Below, piece by piece: positions 9,286-18,290 of a stretch of 19,384 nt of DNA (position 1 is the first letter of the stretch; every line of letters begins with the position of its first letter). The stretch is from contig JADNYJ010000596.1 in assembly GCA_015501075.1 (NCBI GenBank), forward strand, positions 1 through 19,384. Direction: 5' to 3'. The notes below the pieces were generated by a model, which was not told where the DNA came from, made no database searches, and saw nothing but the letters and a program-made list of their open reading frames with translations. This DNA is from Gymnopilus junonius. Taxonomy: Eukaryota > Basidiomycota > Agaricomycetes > Agaricales > Galerinaceae. The translations under genes and the position numbers were made by a program.

Positions 9286-10106
9286 ATGGCCCAAGATGTC
9301 CCCGATGATATGCCCAGTCTGCCGCCACATGCGTCCCCTCCTATCATTCGTGTCTCTGACGCTCCTACCGTAACCCCAATCAATGCAATCGGTACACAAT
9401 TCCCCGATAGTAGATATCTCGCCCCACATCGCGAGGCTCTTGCTCTTACTCTGCCAAACTCTGAAGGCGTCGTTATTTCTGGCGCCGGCTCTAGGCCAAG
9501 CGCTCCACCCAAACGGAACCTCCGCACCCTTTTGGACCCATACGATGCAAATCTCCTTATGCTACTCCAGTTGACGACTTGCTCGGCCTGAATAAGAGCC
9601 CCAGTCAGGAATCATTCAATGCATTAAAACCCTTTAGACGAGATCAGATCCGACAGAATGACCATTTGTCAACTGCACGAGATGGCCGATCGTCAACTGC
9701 GTTTATGATCCCCGACGAGGATAGACCGACAATAGCTTGGCCAGCTTTTAAATCGGTCGACAATCTTCCGTTGAAGAAAAACAAAAATTTCTTCTCATCT
9801 GCCAAGCATCGCTTGCTCGGCCTTTTGACACCTTCTGGTAAGACCCAACCCAAACCCGCACCGACAGCAGACCATGCATACGATGGCCCTCTCCCCGTTC
9901 AGTATGGAAACAAAGATATAGCGTTATCCTCAAGCCATCCGTACTCTGGCTCTAGACGTGTTCACCTCAAAACGGATTGGGAGGGCTTTGACGACGTCAC
10001 CCGAGAGGCTAGTATAAGAGCCAGAGCTATATCAGAGATCTGGGCTTATGAACGAGTTGGAGACCGAAAAGAAGTGCGCGATGATGGACCAGAGGCGGAA
10101 AGTTGA
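9286..10106 (+). CDS. Disordered hypothetical protein with a one-base frame break
   Basis: The ATG at 9286-9288 opens a Pro/Ser-rich frame (MAQDVPDDMPSLPPHASPP, then YLAPHREALALTLPNSEG and PPKRNLRTLLDPYDA). It stops after about 101 codons, with frame loss near the AAA run at 9549-9551. In the next frame the protein continues without pause: SPYATPVDDLLGLNKSPSQE, KNKNFFSSAKHRLLGLLTP, RRVHLKTDWEGFDDVTREA and ARAISEIWAYERVGDRKE, ending at TGA 10104-10106. One extra A in the run would join them as DPYDAKSPYATPVDD, giving about 273 residues. No GT...AG intron of normal length explains the break. There is no signal peptide, membrane segment or known domain; the sequence is low in hydrophobic residues with one more compact C-terminal part. 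Function unknown. Confidence 0.6.
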
Positions 10107-10328
10107 TAAAAATGGAAGATTAGTCAGGGGAAGGGATCGACAAGGTGGCGGAAGAAAGAAAGAAATGCTAATTGTTATCGATTAACCCGGACTGATAATG
10201 TGGCTAACGGTGATCTAATCTTATCAACTGAGTCTAGACTCTGAGGATACTAACGATTTAAATATGAACTAGTGACTGGACATCTATGTACTCTCTATCA
10301 TCAAGAACAAGTAATTTCCTAAATACCT

Positions 10329-11734
10329 TTATATGTCAAAGTAGCAATAGGAGTTACATATCGTACAAGGCTTGAGGAATTGCAACCGGTAACTCCTTGG
10401 CAAATTGAGTGCTTCAAGTTTCGCGTGAAGACTTCTCCTTGCCGCAGGTCTCAAAGAAGTCGTCACCATGTTGAGCGCCATGATGGGTGAATATCCAGAG
10501 GAAAGACCAGCTTCATTCCGCAAATGAACCATATTGAAGATGTCATCTGAACCTCCGTTCGTGGAAATTGAGAGTGAGTTGAGGCATGGGAGTAAACTGC
10601 CTGTTGCCAATTGGACAAGAATGGGGAAGACGACATGGATACCAGGAGGAAGGGAGAGTGATTTAAGATTAGGAAGCATTCGGAATAGGGCTTCTAATTT
10701 GCTATTGTCGGATTGGGGTTGATTTGGCCCACATTGGATGCGATTACTTAGAGGAAAGTCTGTCAGGAGGAGCTGTGTAAGAGTATTCGACGAGTAAGAG
10801 AGCCATCGAGTGTATAATGCCAGATCCCATTTGAATGGGAAATTATTATCCCCCATTCGACCCAAAGAGATCTAATGGCAGGGAGATGGATTAGGTTCAC
10901 GAAGTTAGAGTTATTACTTGTATCAATGAGCCGAATACGAAGTTTAGTAAGTTTTCGCATAATTATTGGCTCGGTTTGAAGAGTAGATTCAGGTACGAAG
11001 GTGACATAGAAAAAAGCATCCATGAGAGTGTCGCATGACAAACGTGCCATCGCCATGAACACGTCCGGAGACATACTGAGGGATCCCATGTCGATCTTCT
11101 TCATTACACGCAGGTGCGACATGGTGTCTAGCGGTGGGAGGCACGGAGGTGGATCAACATGCCCAAAGCTATAGCGGGTGTGGACAATGAGGGTTGAAGC
11201 AGGCTGAGTGCCGATGCTGACGAAGGTAACGTTGATGTCCTCTACAACCTGAAGGGACGCATCAGGTAAATATGAGCGGAATCGTGAATGCGCCTCCAGA
11301 GAGAGAATACAGTCGACATATAGGAGTCGGTGAACATTGGGCAGGATAATCTCATCCAAAATATCAATTCCACCCCCTCCAAACAGAAGGTTTTCGATGC
11401 GCACATTGGCGAGGTTAATCCCATGATGGTCGAGAGCAGAGACGAAATGAAAGGAAAATTTGTCGACCACACTCCATCTAATGATGAACCGCAAAGCCTC
11501 AAGTTGATGTTCCATGTTGTCGATGGCTCCCGGTAAGAAAATGAAGTGCTCTAAAGAGAACGGATTCGAGATGACTGCATTTAAGAGATCTCTTGAAGTG
11601 TTGTTAAGAACAATGCGTATATGTTCGGCGGATAGAGGAAAAGTGATTGAATTTTCCAGAGACCTCCGAGTTACAGGAATGATGATGTCGGGTTGTTGAA
11701 GTGGGCGCATTTGGTTGGTACGAAAAAACGACAT
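10329..11734 (-). CDS. Leucine-rich-repeat protein (F-box/LRR-like), no F-box seen, one-base frame break
   Basis: The frame starting at the ATG of 11734 (MSFFRTNQMRPLQQPDIIIP) runs to 10763. A second frame carries on from about 10865 to the TAA at 10329. They meet at a run of five C (10850-10854, plus strand). One more base there gives the continuous junction SLWVEWGDNNFPFKWDLALY and a protein of about 468 residues. Irregular leucine-rich repeats are visible: LANVRIENLLFGG, LPNVHRLLYVDCILSL, MSHLRVMKKIDMGSLSMSPD, KLTKLRIRLIDTS, NTLTQLLLTDFPLS, LPNLKSLSLPPGI and LPCLNSLSIST. This layout is that of the large basidiomycete F-box/LRR-like group, which serve as substrate adaptors of SCF ubiquitin ligases. 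No F-box (an LPxELxxxI type motif) is seen at the N-terminus. A 3' splice site (TTATAG) lies directly before the ATG, so an upstream exon may be missing from this model. Confidence 0.7.
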
Positions 11735-12120
11735 TCTATAATGATCAAGGAAGAAGATTAGTGTGTTATGGTGCTAGAATATAGTGCCGACATACATATC
11801 AACTTGGAAGAGAACCGTCTGGAGGTGAAAAGTGGGGAAATAAACAAAGCGGATTTCAGAGTCCTCACCGTTATATTTGAAATAAAAATTTACTTTGAAA
11901 TTCGGCTCGACGCAGTCGACTTGTTCGAGAAAGGCTCTCGGAGGGAGCGCTTCAGGCCACGTTCAGGGGTGTATTTCATACATTCGAAACCGACTTAGTG
12001 GACTGGAGGGACAGAGGATGTGGTAGGTCTGCCTCATGCCTCGGTTGTGACTGTATGAAATAACTAGATTATATTCGCAGTCCAGAATGGTTAAGCGGAC
12101 GGCTTACTTTAGAACCCTCA
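11735..12120. other. Intergenic stretch
   Basis: This lies between the start of the minus-strand LRR gene and the plus-strand ORF at 12121, so any promoters would be divergent. A 76-codon plus frame (11768-11998) has no motif. No F-box-coding exon for the LRR gene was found here on the minus strand. Confidence 0.5.
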
Positions 12121-12735
12121 ATGCCTTGTAATCCGCACTACAGGCAAAAAGAGCATGACCCAGGAATTCAACATCCTGTCACTTTAAGAGAACCGAAACC
12201 AAAACGAGAACCCTCCGTCCACCCTTATGCAGGTGACCAGAACATGCTTTTGTGGATTTTCGAAGGAAACATCGTGTTCGCGACATCTGTGGGAACTTGT
12301 TCGGCTCCACCAACAGAAACATCGAGCTGTTGCACAATAATGCTCAGGACATTCCGAACACACATGAAAAAAAGTTCACAGCATTATTTGTTGGGTCAGG
12401 AAAACAGTGCACTTCGTCCACTAAGGGGACGTAGCAGTGATCTTCAGTCTACACAGATTTTACTTTCGGCTTTCAAAAAGGCTCCCGACTTCGCCGTTCC
12501 TATGTGTGACCAGCGGAAAAACGTGGCCTCAGTGTTCTGTCACCCCAAGAGCCTCTCTGATCAAAACCCTGATATGCACGTAATTTCAAGCTACGTGCAT
12601 GTTGTCAGGAAGTTAACAAGGATATGCGATTTGCTCGAAGATATTCCCTTCCACACCAAAATTCGGGAAATAAGACAGGATTGCCTTCGAAAAAGCAAGT
12701 ATGACAACAGTCTCCAATCTTCAAGCTATACGTAG
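12121..12735 (+). CDS. 204-residue ORF of unknown function
   Basis: A single uninterrupted frame runs from ATG 12121 to TAG 12735. Its length is unusual for chance in this base composition, which is the main argument for it. The product is basic and rich in Ser, His and Cys (MPCNPHYRQKEHDPGIQHP at the start, HTKIREIRQDCLRKSKYDN near the end), without membrane segments, signal peptide or known motif. The start context is weak (T at -3) and no TATA box is evident. A 9-bp inverted repeat (12574-12582 and 12592-12600) lies inside the 3' part. It may be a real orphan gene or an open remnant. Confidence 0.35.
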   Translation: MPCNPHYRQKEHDPGIQHPVTLREPKPKREPSVHPYAGDQNMLLWIFEGNIVFATSVGTCSAPPTETSSCCTIMLRTFRTHMKKSSQHYLLGQENSALRPLRGRSSDLQSTQILLSAFKKAPDFAVPMCDQRKNVASVFCHPKSLSDQNPDMHVISSYVHVVRKLTRICDLLEDIPFHTKIREIRQDCLRKSKYDNSLQSSSYT

Positions 12736-12757
12736 TCATTGCATCCCACCCAAACAT

Positions 12758-13067
12758 ATGAAGCTCCGTGACAGATTAAGCTCTGAAGATGAGCCGTGCG
12801 ATAGTGCTTGATCAGAATAAATGAGTCCGCACTGCACAGTCACATAAACAGCAGGGACCGCTCCAGGGTCGTTCAAGCGAAAGGAAACACAGGAAATCAG
12901 AGACAGAGAACACAACGGAAGCCAGTAAGAAATGGTCTCTACATAATAAGTCATAGACATTGATTATAGTGAATGAAGAGGTGTACGAAAGGATGAGGGA
13001 GAAGGTGGAAAATGTTTTGGAGAGTTTGACCGATGACGCCGAAGGGATCAAAGCCGTAAGTCAATAG
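12758..13067 (+). CDS. Small charged, probably helical protein, three exons
   Basis: Exon 1, 12758-12803, encodes MKLRDRLSSEDEPCD. Exon 2, 12852-12929, enters in matching phase (TGTAPGSFKRKETQEIRDRE). Exon 3, from about 12970, encodes NEEVYERMREKVENVLESL and TDDAEGIKAVSQ, stop TAG 13065-13067. The introns are GT...AG and 40-48 nt long. The heptad-like spacing in exon 3 suggests an amphipathic helix or coiled coil. Exon 3 is one base out of phase with exon 2 (stop encountered unless shifted). A GTAAGT at 13056 offers an alternative donor continuing downstream. The gene converges on the minus-strand gene that ends at 13061, overlapping by 7 bp. No family is recognised. Confidence 0.4.
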
Positions 13068-13610
13068 AAGTCAACAAATCCGACCGCTTGCTTCTTGAAC
13101 TTATCATTGGCTGAAATCGCACACTTGGAAACTCGAAATGAGGGTAATCTGCACATGACACTATAATTTACATTTCGAAGCGAAAACTTAGTGAGCCTCT
13201 GACCATTGCTTTCATCTGGCCTGTTTAGTGACACGTCTTCAAGTTTCAAATTTTCACAGTTTGCTTCGCCCTAGATGGCGAACAACATTCCCTATGAACC
13301 ATAGACTTCCTGTCTGGTGCGAGATGCTCTGGTCATAGCCCCTACACCGATGCCACAGTAAGTTCCCGTTATGTATATTTCAGTGGGCCTGGCCACCTTA
13401 TCTTTGTTCTCAGAGTTCCATATCATCCTCACGCGTATGGTCATCACCGTAATTAGTCTCTGCGGCATCCACGTCATGCATTATCTAACGTCTTTCTATT
13501 TTCTGGTCCTAAGACGTGTTCTTTCAGCCCGTCTAGCTTCTACTGCCACCTCAACGTCCCCATACGCCTCTTCATTTTTGACTTCAACACACAGTCCAAA
13601 ATCCCACTTT
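13061..13610 (-). CDS. Acidic/charged protein candidate with frame breaks
   Basis: The C-terminal exon (13249-13061) reads GEANCENLKLEDVSLNRPD, then RLTKFSLRNVNYSVMCRLPS and KKQAVGFVDFY, stop TGA at 13061. Upstream in the same frame, across a possible 36-nt intron (about 13265-13300), is ENKDKVARPTEIYITGTYCG and GAMTRASRTRQE. Further upstream MHDVDAAETNYGDDHTREDD (ATG at 13481) joins it only after a one-base shift near 13411-13418. A still more upstream piece, VKNEEAYGDVEVAVEARRAE, lies at 13499-13588. The strongly charged composition argues for the minus strand. The plus strand of the same DNA carries a hydrophobic 91-codon ATG frame (13371-13646), which I consider less likely. Function unknown; it may be a pseudogene. 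Confidence 0.35.
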
Positions 13611-13646
13611 GATTACGCGGTCCAGGTCGTTACGCATGCAATGTAA

Positions 13647-14081
13647 CCAGCCGGTTTCCGTTTTACAGTCAAATCTGTTGACCAATCTGCTTCTCACCTA
13701 GAACATGACACGGAAGCATTGGGATGAATCAGAACGGATGAAGTGGTATATTTTCACGCGATGGAAGGTGTCTTTGGAGCATTGCTGTTGGTAAGCTCGT
13801 TTTGACTTTTGTCGACCACTTTCCTGACTGCTTATAGCTGTCTATAGAGTACCTACAATTGCTCTACGTCTTCAACGTTGGTTAGGAGTAATCTTTACGT
13901 CCTTCAACGTTGGTGAGTCCATTCCGCAGCTCTGCTTGGTGGATGCTCTGAAATTTAAATATTTCCTTGTCATTCAGTTCTATCAACGGCAAACACCTCT
14001 GTACTGGACCAGTTATCTCTGACCTTTCAATGGCGACCCCGTCTTATGTTTTCTTGATCGCCCGCATGTGTAAATGTGTAA
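13647..14081. other. Intergenic stretch with possible exon remnants
   Basis: A plus-strand ATG piece MEGVFGALLL (13761-13790) is followed by GTAAGC, a 47-nt intron-like interval ending TTATAG, and LSIEYLQLLYVFNVG. A further piece, FYQRQTPLYWTSYL, lies after a TTCAG at about 13980. The arrangement resembles the first exons of a fungal multi-pass membrane protein, but every piece stops soon and no downstream membrane exons exist before the convergent gene at 14082. It is treated as a remnant or coincidence. Confidence 0.2.
13862..13914. repeat. Short tandem direct repeat
   Basis: TACGTCTTCAACGTTGGT at 13865-13882 recurs as TACGTCCTTCAACGTTGGT at 13896-13914, a period of about 31 bases with one inserted base. 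The surrounding sequence carries splice-like GTTAGG and GTGAGT right after each copy. Confidence 0.7.
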
Positions 14082-14640
14082 TCATTTTTCTCGAGTTGAA
14101 AGAAGTGAATCGTAATATCTATTGCGTACAAAGGGATCTGTGCTATTAGGGTAGCTTCTGTACGTCCTCGCACACATGTCTGAATTCGCGGTGCCAGCTA
14201 CTCCTGCGTGAATCATTGTAACGGTCTCAGCACTTTTAAATAAATCTACATGAAATCAAATACGCGGAATCGTCCAAGGCTCAATGGAGTGAAACTTACT
14301 TTTTGAAGAGGCACCAGAAATTGGACAGAGCCCTTTTTCTTGATAACAATAAATCAAGTGACAGCTACTGATAACTCGAAAAAGCGCTAGAACTGTCCGT
14401 CCAGGAAGTCGAAGTTCCTCCCAATATCGAGATAACGCATCTTTTGAGATAAATTTAGGGAAACGGAAAACTAAGGAGGTAGTCACAGACAGGTTATAAG
14501 ATCCTATATTTCAATCACGTCTTACAGTTCATAATATGTCAGTCGGAAGAATTGTTCAAATGAATCGTTGTCAGGCTTACCTTGAGTTTGCCTTGGGAAT
14601 CAAGCAATACATCCGACTCTACAGCGACAAAGCTAGCCAT
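14082..14640 (-). CDS. Three-exon gene of unknown family
   Basis: Exon 1, 14640-14581, encodes MASFVAVESDVLLDSQGKLK and ends in a GTAAGC donor. Exon 2, 14503-14300, encodes GSYNLSVTTSLVFRFPKFIS, DALSRYWEELRLPGRTVLAL and YQEKGLCPISGASSK. Exon 3, 14245-14082, encodes LFKSAETVTMIHAGVAGTAN, CARTYRSYPNSTDPFVRNRY and the end LLSTREK. Intron 2 (54 nt, GTAAGT...ATGTAG) joins exons 2 and 3 exactly in phase. Exon 1 and exon 2 are one base out of phase, so either a base is mis-called or exon 1 is joined differently. A TATA box 40 bases upstream supports the start. The product would be about 140 residues, without clear membrane segments; no family is recognised. Confidence 0.55.
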
Positions 14641-14679
14641 AATCAGGTGAACGGTGATGCTTGGCTGGGTACTACAATA

Positions 14680-14687
14680 CTTTATAA
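14680..14687 (-). promoter_or_regulatory. TATA box of the 14082-14640 gene
   Basis: TTATAAAG on the minus strand, 40 bases upstream of the ATG at 14640, which predicts a very short leader. Confidence 0.55.
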
Positions 14688-15080
14688 GGTATGAGCAATG
14701 GCCCAACGTTAACCCAACTCAAAAAAGAGTCAAAGGACAGTCATTCTCGGACTCGGAGACAGTACCGTAGATTACGTAACACTGACGCGTTCATTCCGGG
14801 CTTGGAACTGCTCATGTTGTCCCGACCTCCCATTATCACCATCGCCTTTTGGGAAACTTTCTCGCCTCTTCTCATCTTTTCACGTTCGCATCATAATCAT
14901 CTTAGCCGATGTGGAAGCATCGTCTATTGCGCTTGCTATGGTTCCACATGACGGGCGATTCCGGATTTTGAGCTAGGGATGATGGGCGGAACGGGTTTAG
15001 ATGGGTATTTGAGCAGGTATGGGTTGATTCGTCCCAGGGCACGTATGCGGTACTGATACACTCTGTAGTGTTTATGTCCC
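14688..15080. other. Intergenic stretch
   Basis: This contains an 86-codon plus-strand ATG frame (14691-14951, MSNGPTLTQLKKESKDSHS) that begins just beyond the minus-strand TATA box. Its second half is hydrophobic and unlike a known family. No splice partner was found, so it is not called as a gene. Confidence 0.3.
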
Positions 15081-15359
15081 GTGATCACTAATCGTACTCG
15101 AGCAACACGAAGTTTTCATGGACACCCGACAACGGAATACTTGCCAGGGCGCAGCACCGTGCTGCTCCATCTCTATTTCTCTCGCGGACGGTTTCCTAAG
15201 ATTGAAGACTGTCCATCCCTTGTGTCTATTGCGTATGTTGACGCTCACCTCCCTATCTACTTCTCGTCTAACAACTTGCTCGAATATAGTGCCCTACCTC
15301 CACGGCCAACCTTTAATGTTTCAACGCTCAACCCCACCGGGAAACTCGAACGTATCATG
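15081..15359 (+). CDS. Possible exon of an unresolved plus-strand gene
   Basis: An open frame without an early ATG reads LLHLYFSRGRFPKIEDCPSL, DAHLPIYFSSNNLLEYSALP and PTFNVSTLNPTGKLERIM, ending in TAG at 15360-15362. The same frame is open again after that stop (RQPLSTPHFLTAAGIPGAEL). An overlapping frame (15118-15621) starts with an ATG but is Cys/Ser-rich and less protein-like. Exon limits could not be fixed and no family is recognised. Confidence 0.2.
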
Positions 15360-15362
15360 TAG

Positions 15363-16391
15363 AAGCGGATGCGACAAGCCTTTCGACAGCCTCTTTCTAC
15401 CCCACACTTCCTCACTGCAGCAGGAATTCCGGGAGCTGAGCTGCCCTTCGCTTATCTATCATCTTTGCGTCCCAACCCGGTTTGCGGTGCTCCTGTGGAT
15501 CAGGCCTCAAGATGAGGAGTCCGCCGTGGTCTGCAAAGATGTTGACTCTGACTTTGGAGACATCATGGCTTCAGGTGGGGGAGGGAGATGTACGGGATAT
15601 GTGGTGGTGGCAGTGTCTTGATGGAATTATAATATGACGACGGAGGCACAGATGGAGACGAAGAAGTTGGGGTATGAGCGCAGCCAGAGGAGTCCGGCCG
15701 ACTGGCCCTGTGCATGCTGGTCGAGTTGCAGAATGGAGTTCGCATCCAAGTCCAACTGGCCGTTCCTCAATCGCCCCCTCCAGCGGATGGCTGTAGCTGA
15801 ACGTCGTCCCACTGACCCAAGGGAGAACATAGTGCTATTTTGCACCAATGCCATCCAAGGACTTTCCCTTTTCCTTTGGTGTCACTGAAGACGGCGCCGA
15901 TGGTTCTTGAGGCACTCCTATCTTCCCGCTGCCACCGCCACCCTCATGATCATCCATCAACCAGACCATTCCAAGTCCATCCCTCCAGCTTATTTCTTCA
16001 ATGACAATGCCAATACTTCCATTTATCTATTTTTCTGCCTCTACCGCCAACAGTTCTGCGAGGCCGGCTGGGTCTAGATCCATGTTTCAGTCCCCTTATC
16101 CTCCAATCCGCGCTGTCCAACAACTCTTCTCGGTCGTTACAGAGATCACTGCAATATTCCTCACTTTCAACATCGGCATCGCCGCTTGTGATTCGTCTTC
16201 GCACCTCAATGTTGAATCCAGGCTGGTGCTGACGCTCGTAGCGGCGGCTATGAGGATGATATTGTCGGGCTGGGTGAAGGCTCGGGATCCTGGATGTTTT
16301 GGTGGCAATATGATTCTCTATCAACAGGTCACTGTCACAGGCGTGACTTCGAAAATCGACTGTAAACCAAGTTTAACCAACGACTGTTCAG
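15363..16391. other. Region open on both strands, no gene resolved
   Basis: Long frames overlap in both directions: plus 15634-15888 and 16001-16486, minus 15563-15854 and 15998-16324. The minus 15998-16324 frame is strongly charged (DADVESEEYCSDLCNDREEL, SADWRIRGLKHGSRPSRP), which often marks the true strand. The plus frame opposite it is hydrophobic. No start, splice pair or domain settles the choice, so the region is left unassigned; it may be a decayed gene. Confidence 0.3.
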
Positions 16392-16640
16392 TTTGTTCGG
16401 TCCAGAGGCTTTGCGTCGCAGCATGTCCTTCCAGCACTGTACCCTCCTCTCACCCTATAACTACCTTTGATCCCCAACGCAGCTGACTACGTGGTCATAC
16501 CTCTTCCCACTGTAGAGCATGCTGGTCGGTTCATGGATTATGGATGTTCATTTCAACGTTCTGGGCCTCCTCCGCTTCGCAGGAAATTAAGTGTTGCTCA
16601 TCCAACGACTTTGACCCTCGGTGTTGCATTCTACTGGTAG
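16392..16640 (+). pseudogene. BRCT-like coding fragment
   Basis: After a 3' splice-like TTCAG, exon 16392-16424 reads FVRSRGFASQH. After an intron-like interval containing CTATAACTAC and ending CGCAG (16482), the exon 16483-16640 reads ADYVVIPLPTVEHAGRFMDY, QRSGPPPLRRKLSVAHPTTL and TLGVAFYW, stop TAG. The ADYVVIPL pattern followed by a short helix-like stretch resembles a central strand of BRCT domains, which bind phosphopeptides or partner proteins in DNA-repair and telomere factors. The two pieces do not join in phase, and no complete domain could be assembled. The BRCT reading is an inference from a short match. Confidence 0.25.
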
Positions 16641-17297
16641 ATCTACGCGTATCTTGAAGTCACCTCCTCCATCAACCCTCCGCCGGCTCCTGCCTTCAGT
16701 ACGTGAATATTGAATATTACACATATATCGAGTGCATGAAAATGGAGAGCGGCAGGTCAGGTGCAGGTGTGGATGGTCGCGAGGAGAGTGGGTTCGCTTC
16801 GTACTTCATTTGTCTTGGGAGTGATATTCAGCGCCTGCCTGCGCTCGACCATCCTCTCACACATAATGTTCCTCCGTCAGAATTGACCAGTGGATTGAAC
16901 GGTTCCTCCAAGGTTCCTTGGAAGTTCAGGCCTCAGGTTGCTCTGGACATGGGTCATGGGTCGTGGTTCGTAGGTCGTGGTGGTCTTGGTACGATCCTGC
17001 CTGGTCGTGGCGTGAGGCACAACATTGGTCGAACAGCAGGAGGAGTAACGTTCAGTTAAATGGGTGGGGGGAAGATCTGTAGTGGCGATGAACATGGGCA
17101 GGAGTAAGAGTATTGGTATGGGTTTAGCAGGCGAAGAAGAGTGAACTGTCTGTGAACTCAACTCGACTTCTGACTTGACTCGCCCTCGCCGCGTATTGCT
17201 GTAATCACGTGTTAAGAAATAGCCATTGCCATCACCGTTCACCACGACGTCGTTGGCATCCATACCGACATTCGCCAACATCTACGCCTCTCCTTAA
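16641..17297. other. Unresolved stretch with overlapping frames
   Basis: A plus frame (16703-17059, ATG at 16736 or an alternative start) is rich in Gly and Arg near its end. A minus ATG frame (16877-17281, MLANVGMDANDVVVNGDGNG) is Thr/Pro-rich. They overlap and neither has a recognisable domain or splice partner. Confidence 0.25.
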
Positions 17298-17642
17298 CCT
17301 CTTCAACACCCTGCTACCAGTGCTCTTCTTCACCCCTGGTCTCACAATGAATATGCTGGCTTCAAAGTTCAAACCAACAACTCTCATGTTGTAGAGCTCA
17401 CTGGCACTGTTAGTGCGACTCATCCTCTTCGCTTCATCTCCACTGTGTCCTGTGTGAAGGAGGATCACAGTTCGAGCTTTGGTACATCGTTTCCTCAGCT
17501 ACCCTTCCTTATTCTAACTATTGATGTTCCTCGACGTTCTTTAGCCCACCGACACTCCTCCCCAGGCCGACAAGAAGCAAACTCAATCCATGACGGCAAC
17601 TACTGGACCCAGCAGATGCACATACGATGCAGGGAGAGTTGA
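17298..17642 (+). CDS. Coding-looking open segment in a duplicated region
   Basis: The frame is open from the TAA at 17295-17297 to the TAG at 17640-17642 without an early ATG. It reads HPWSHNEYAGFKVQTNNSHV, VELTGTVSATHPLRFISTVS and RQEANSIHDGNYWTQQMHI. The alternating polar/hydrophobic middle looks like beta-structure. A diverged duplicate of this DNA follows at 17644-17829, where a different frame is open (KKSTFELWYGITATVLPSSQ). No complete gene could be built; it may be an exon or a pseudogene. Confidence 0.25.
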   Translation, partial: PLQHPATSALLHPWSHNEYAGFKVQTNNSHVVELTGTVSATHPLRFISTVSCVKEDHSSSFGTSFPQLPFLILTIDVPRRSLAHRHSSPGRQEANSIHDGNYWTQQMHIRCRES

Positions 17643-17829
17643 TACACCTACTCCCAGTGTTCCTTCAACCCTTAGTCTTGTCACGAACATGTCCACTTTC
17701 AAGATTCCGGCTTCCTTCTACACTGACATTCTGCTTCAAAGAAAAGTACATTTGAACTCTGGTACGGCATCACAGCAACAGTCCTTCCCTCTTCTCAGCT
17801 GCTGATGTCCTTGACGCACTCTAGCTCAC
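17306..17829 (+). repeat. Diverged tandem duplication
   Basis: Two blocks recur in the same order: 17306-17372 with 17644-17710 (ACACC..CCAGTG, CTTCAAAG against CTTTCAAG), and 17471-17549 with 17751-17829 (TGGTAC, TTCCT, TGATGT, GACG, TAGC..CAC). The spacing differs between blocks by about 57 bases, so the second copy has an internal deletion. Identity by eye is about 65-70 percent. Confidence 0.5.
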
Positions 17830-18290
17830 ATATATCACCGCATATACTCCTCTTCAGTCAAAGATGGGAGGTGGATCCAAGGCAGTTGGCTCTCCTCGAC
17901 GCCCAAAGAACCTTTCCATCGACATAAAACCACCATTCGTCATGATCCCAGCATGGCTTCTTCATACAAGGTCATAAAGTCATGCGGACGATGGGGTCTG
18001 CTAAGCCCTCAAGTTCTTCCCGCCCCCTCTTGGTTTCCGAACCGCCGGTGGCACCGTCTCTGCCACCGTCTTTGCTACTGCTTCTGCTGCAGTCATCGCC
18101 AACATCAACATTAGCTTCCAAGCATGACGTGTGGGCGGTGTGCAGTGTGCGGCACTATTGGCATTGGTCGTTGGTCATTGGTGGTGCATGTTTTTGAGGA
18201 CATTGATGAGATGTGGCGGTAAGGGACAATAAGGCGCGATGGGCGCTGGTCATAGGTCCCCTCTTTAAGAAGACAGCCGAAGCAGGGAGG
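17830..18290. other. Low-complexity stretch
   Basis: A plus ATG frame at 17982-18197 is Ser/Pro/Leu-rich (PSLPPSLLLLLLQSSPTST). The neighbouring frame over the same DNA is Ala/Thr-rich (GGTVSATVFATASAAVIAN). Both result from a CTG/ACC-rich repeat-like tract at about 18040-18105. No gene is supported. Confidence 0.35.

Noticed and set aside
12079..12200. tRNA-like sequence with an A-box-like GTCCAGAATGGTTAAG, a TTTAGAA loop and a TTCAACATCC B-box-like element
   Set aside because: Acceptor and anticodon stems do not pair and the T loop has the wrong size, so no cloverleaf can be formed.
13371..13646. Plus-strand hydrophobic ATG frame resembling a multi-pass membrane protein
   Set aside because: The opposite strand carries charged, better coding-like pieces that continue into a clear C-terminal exon. 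The hydrophobic reading is probably their antisense shadow.
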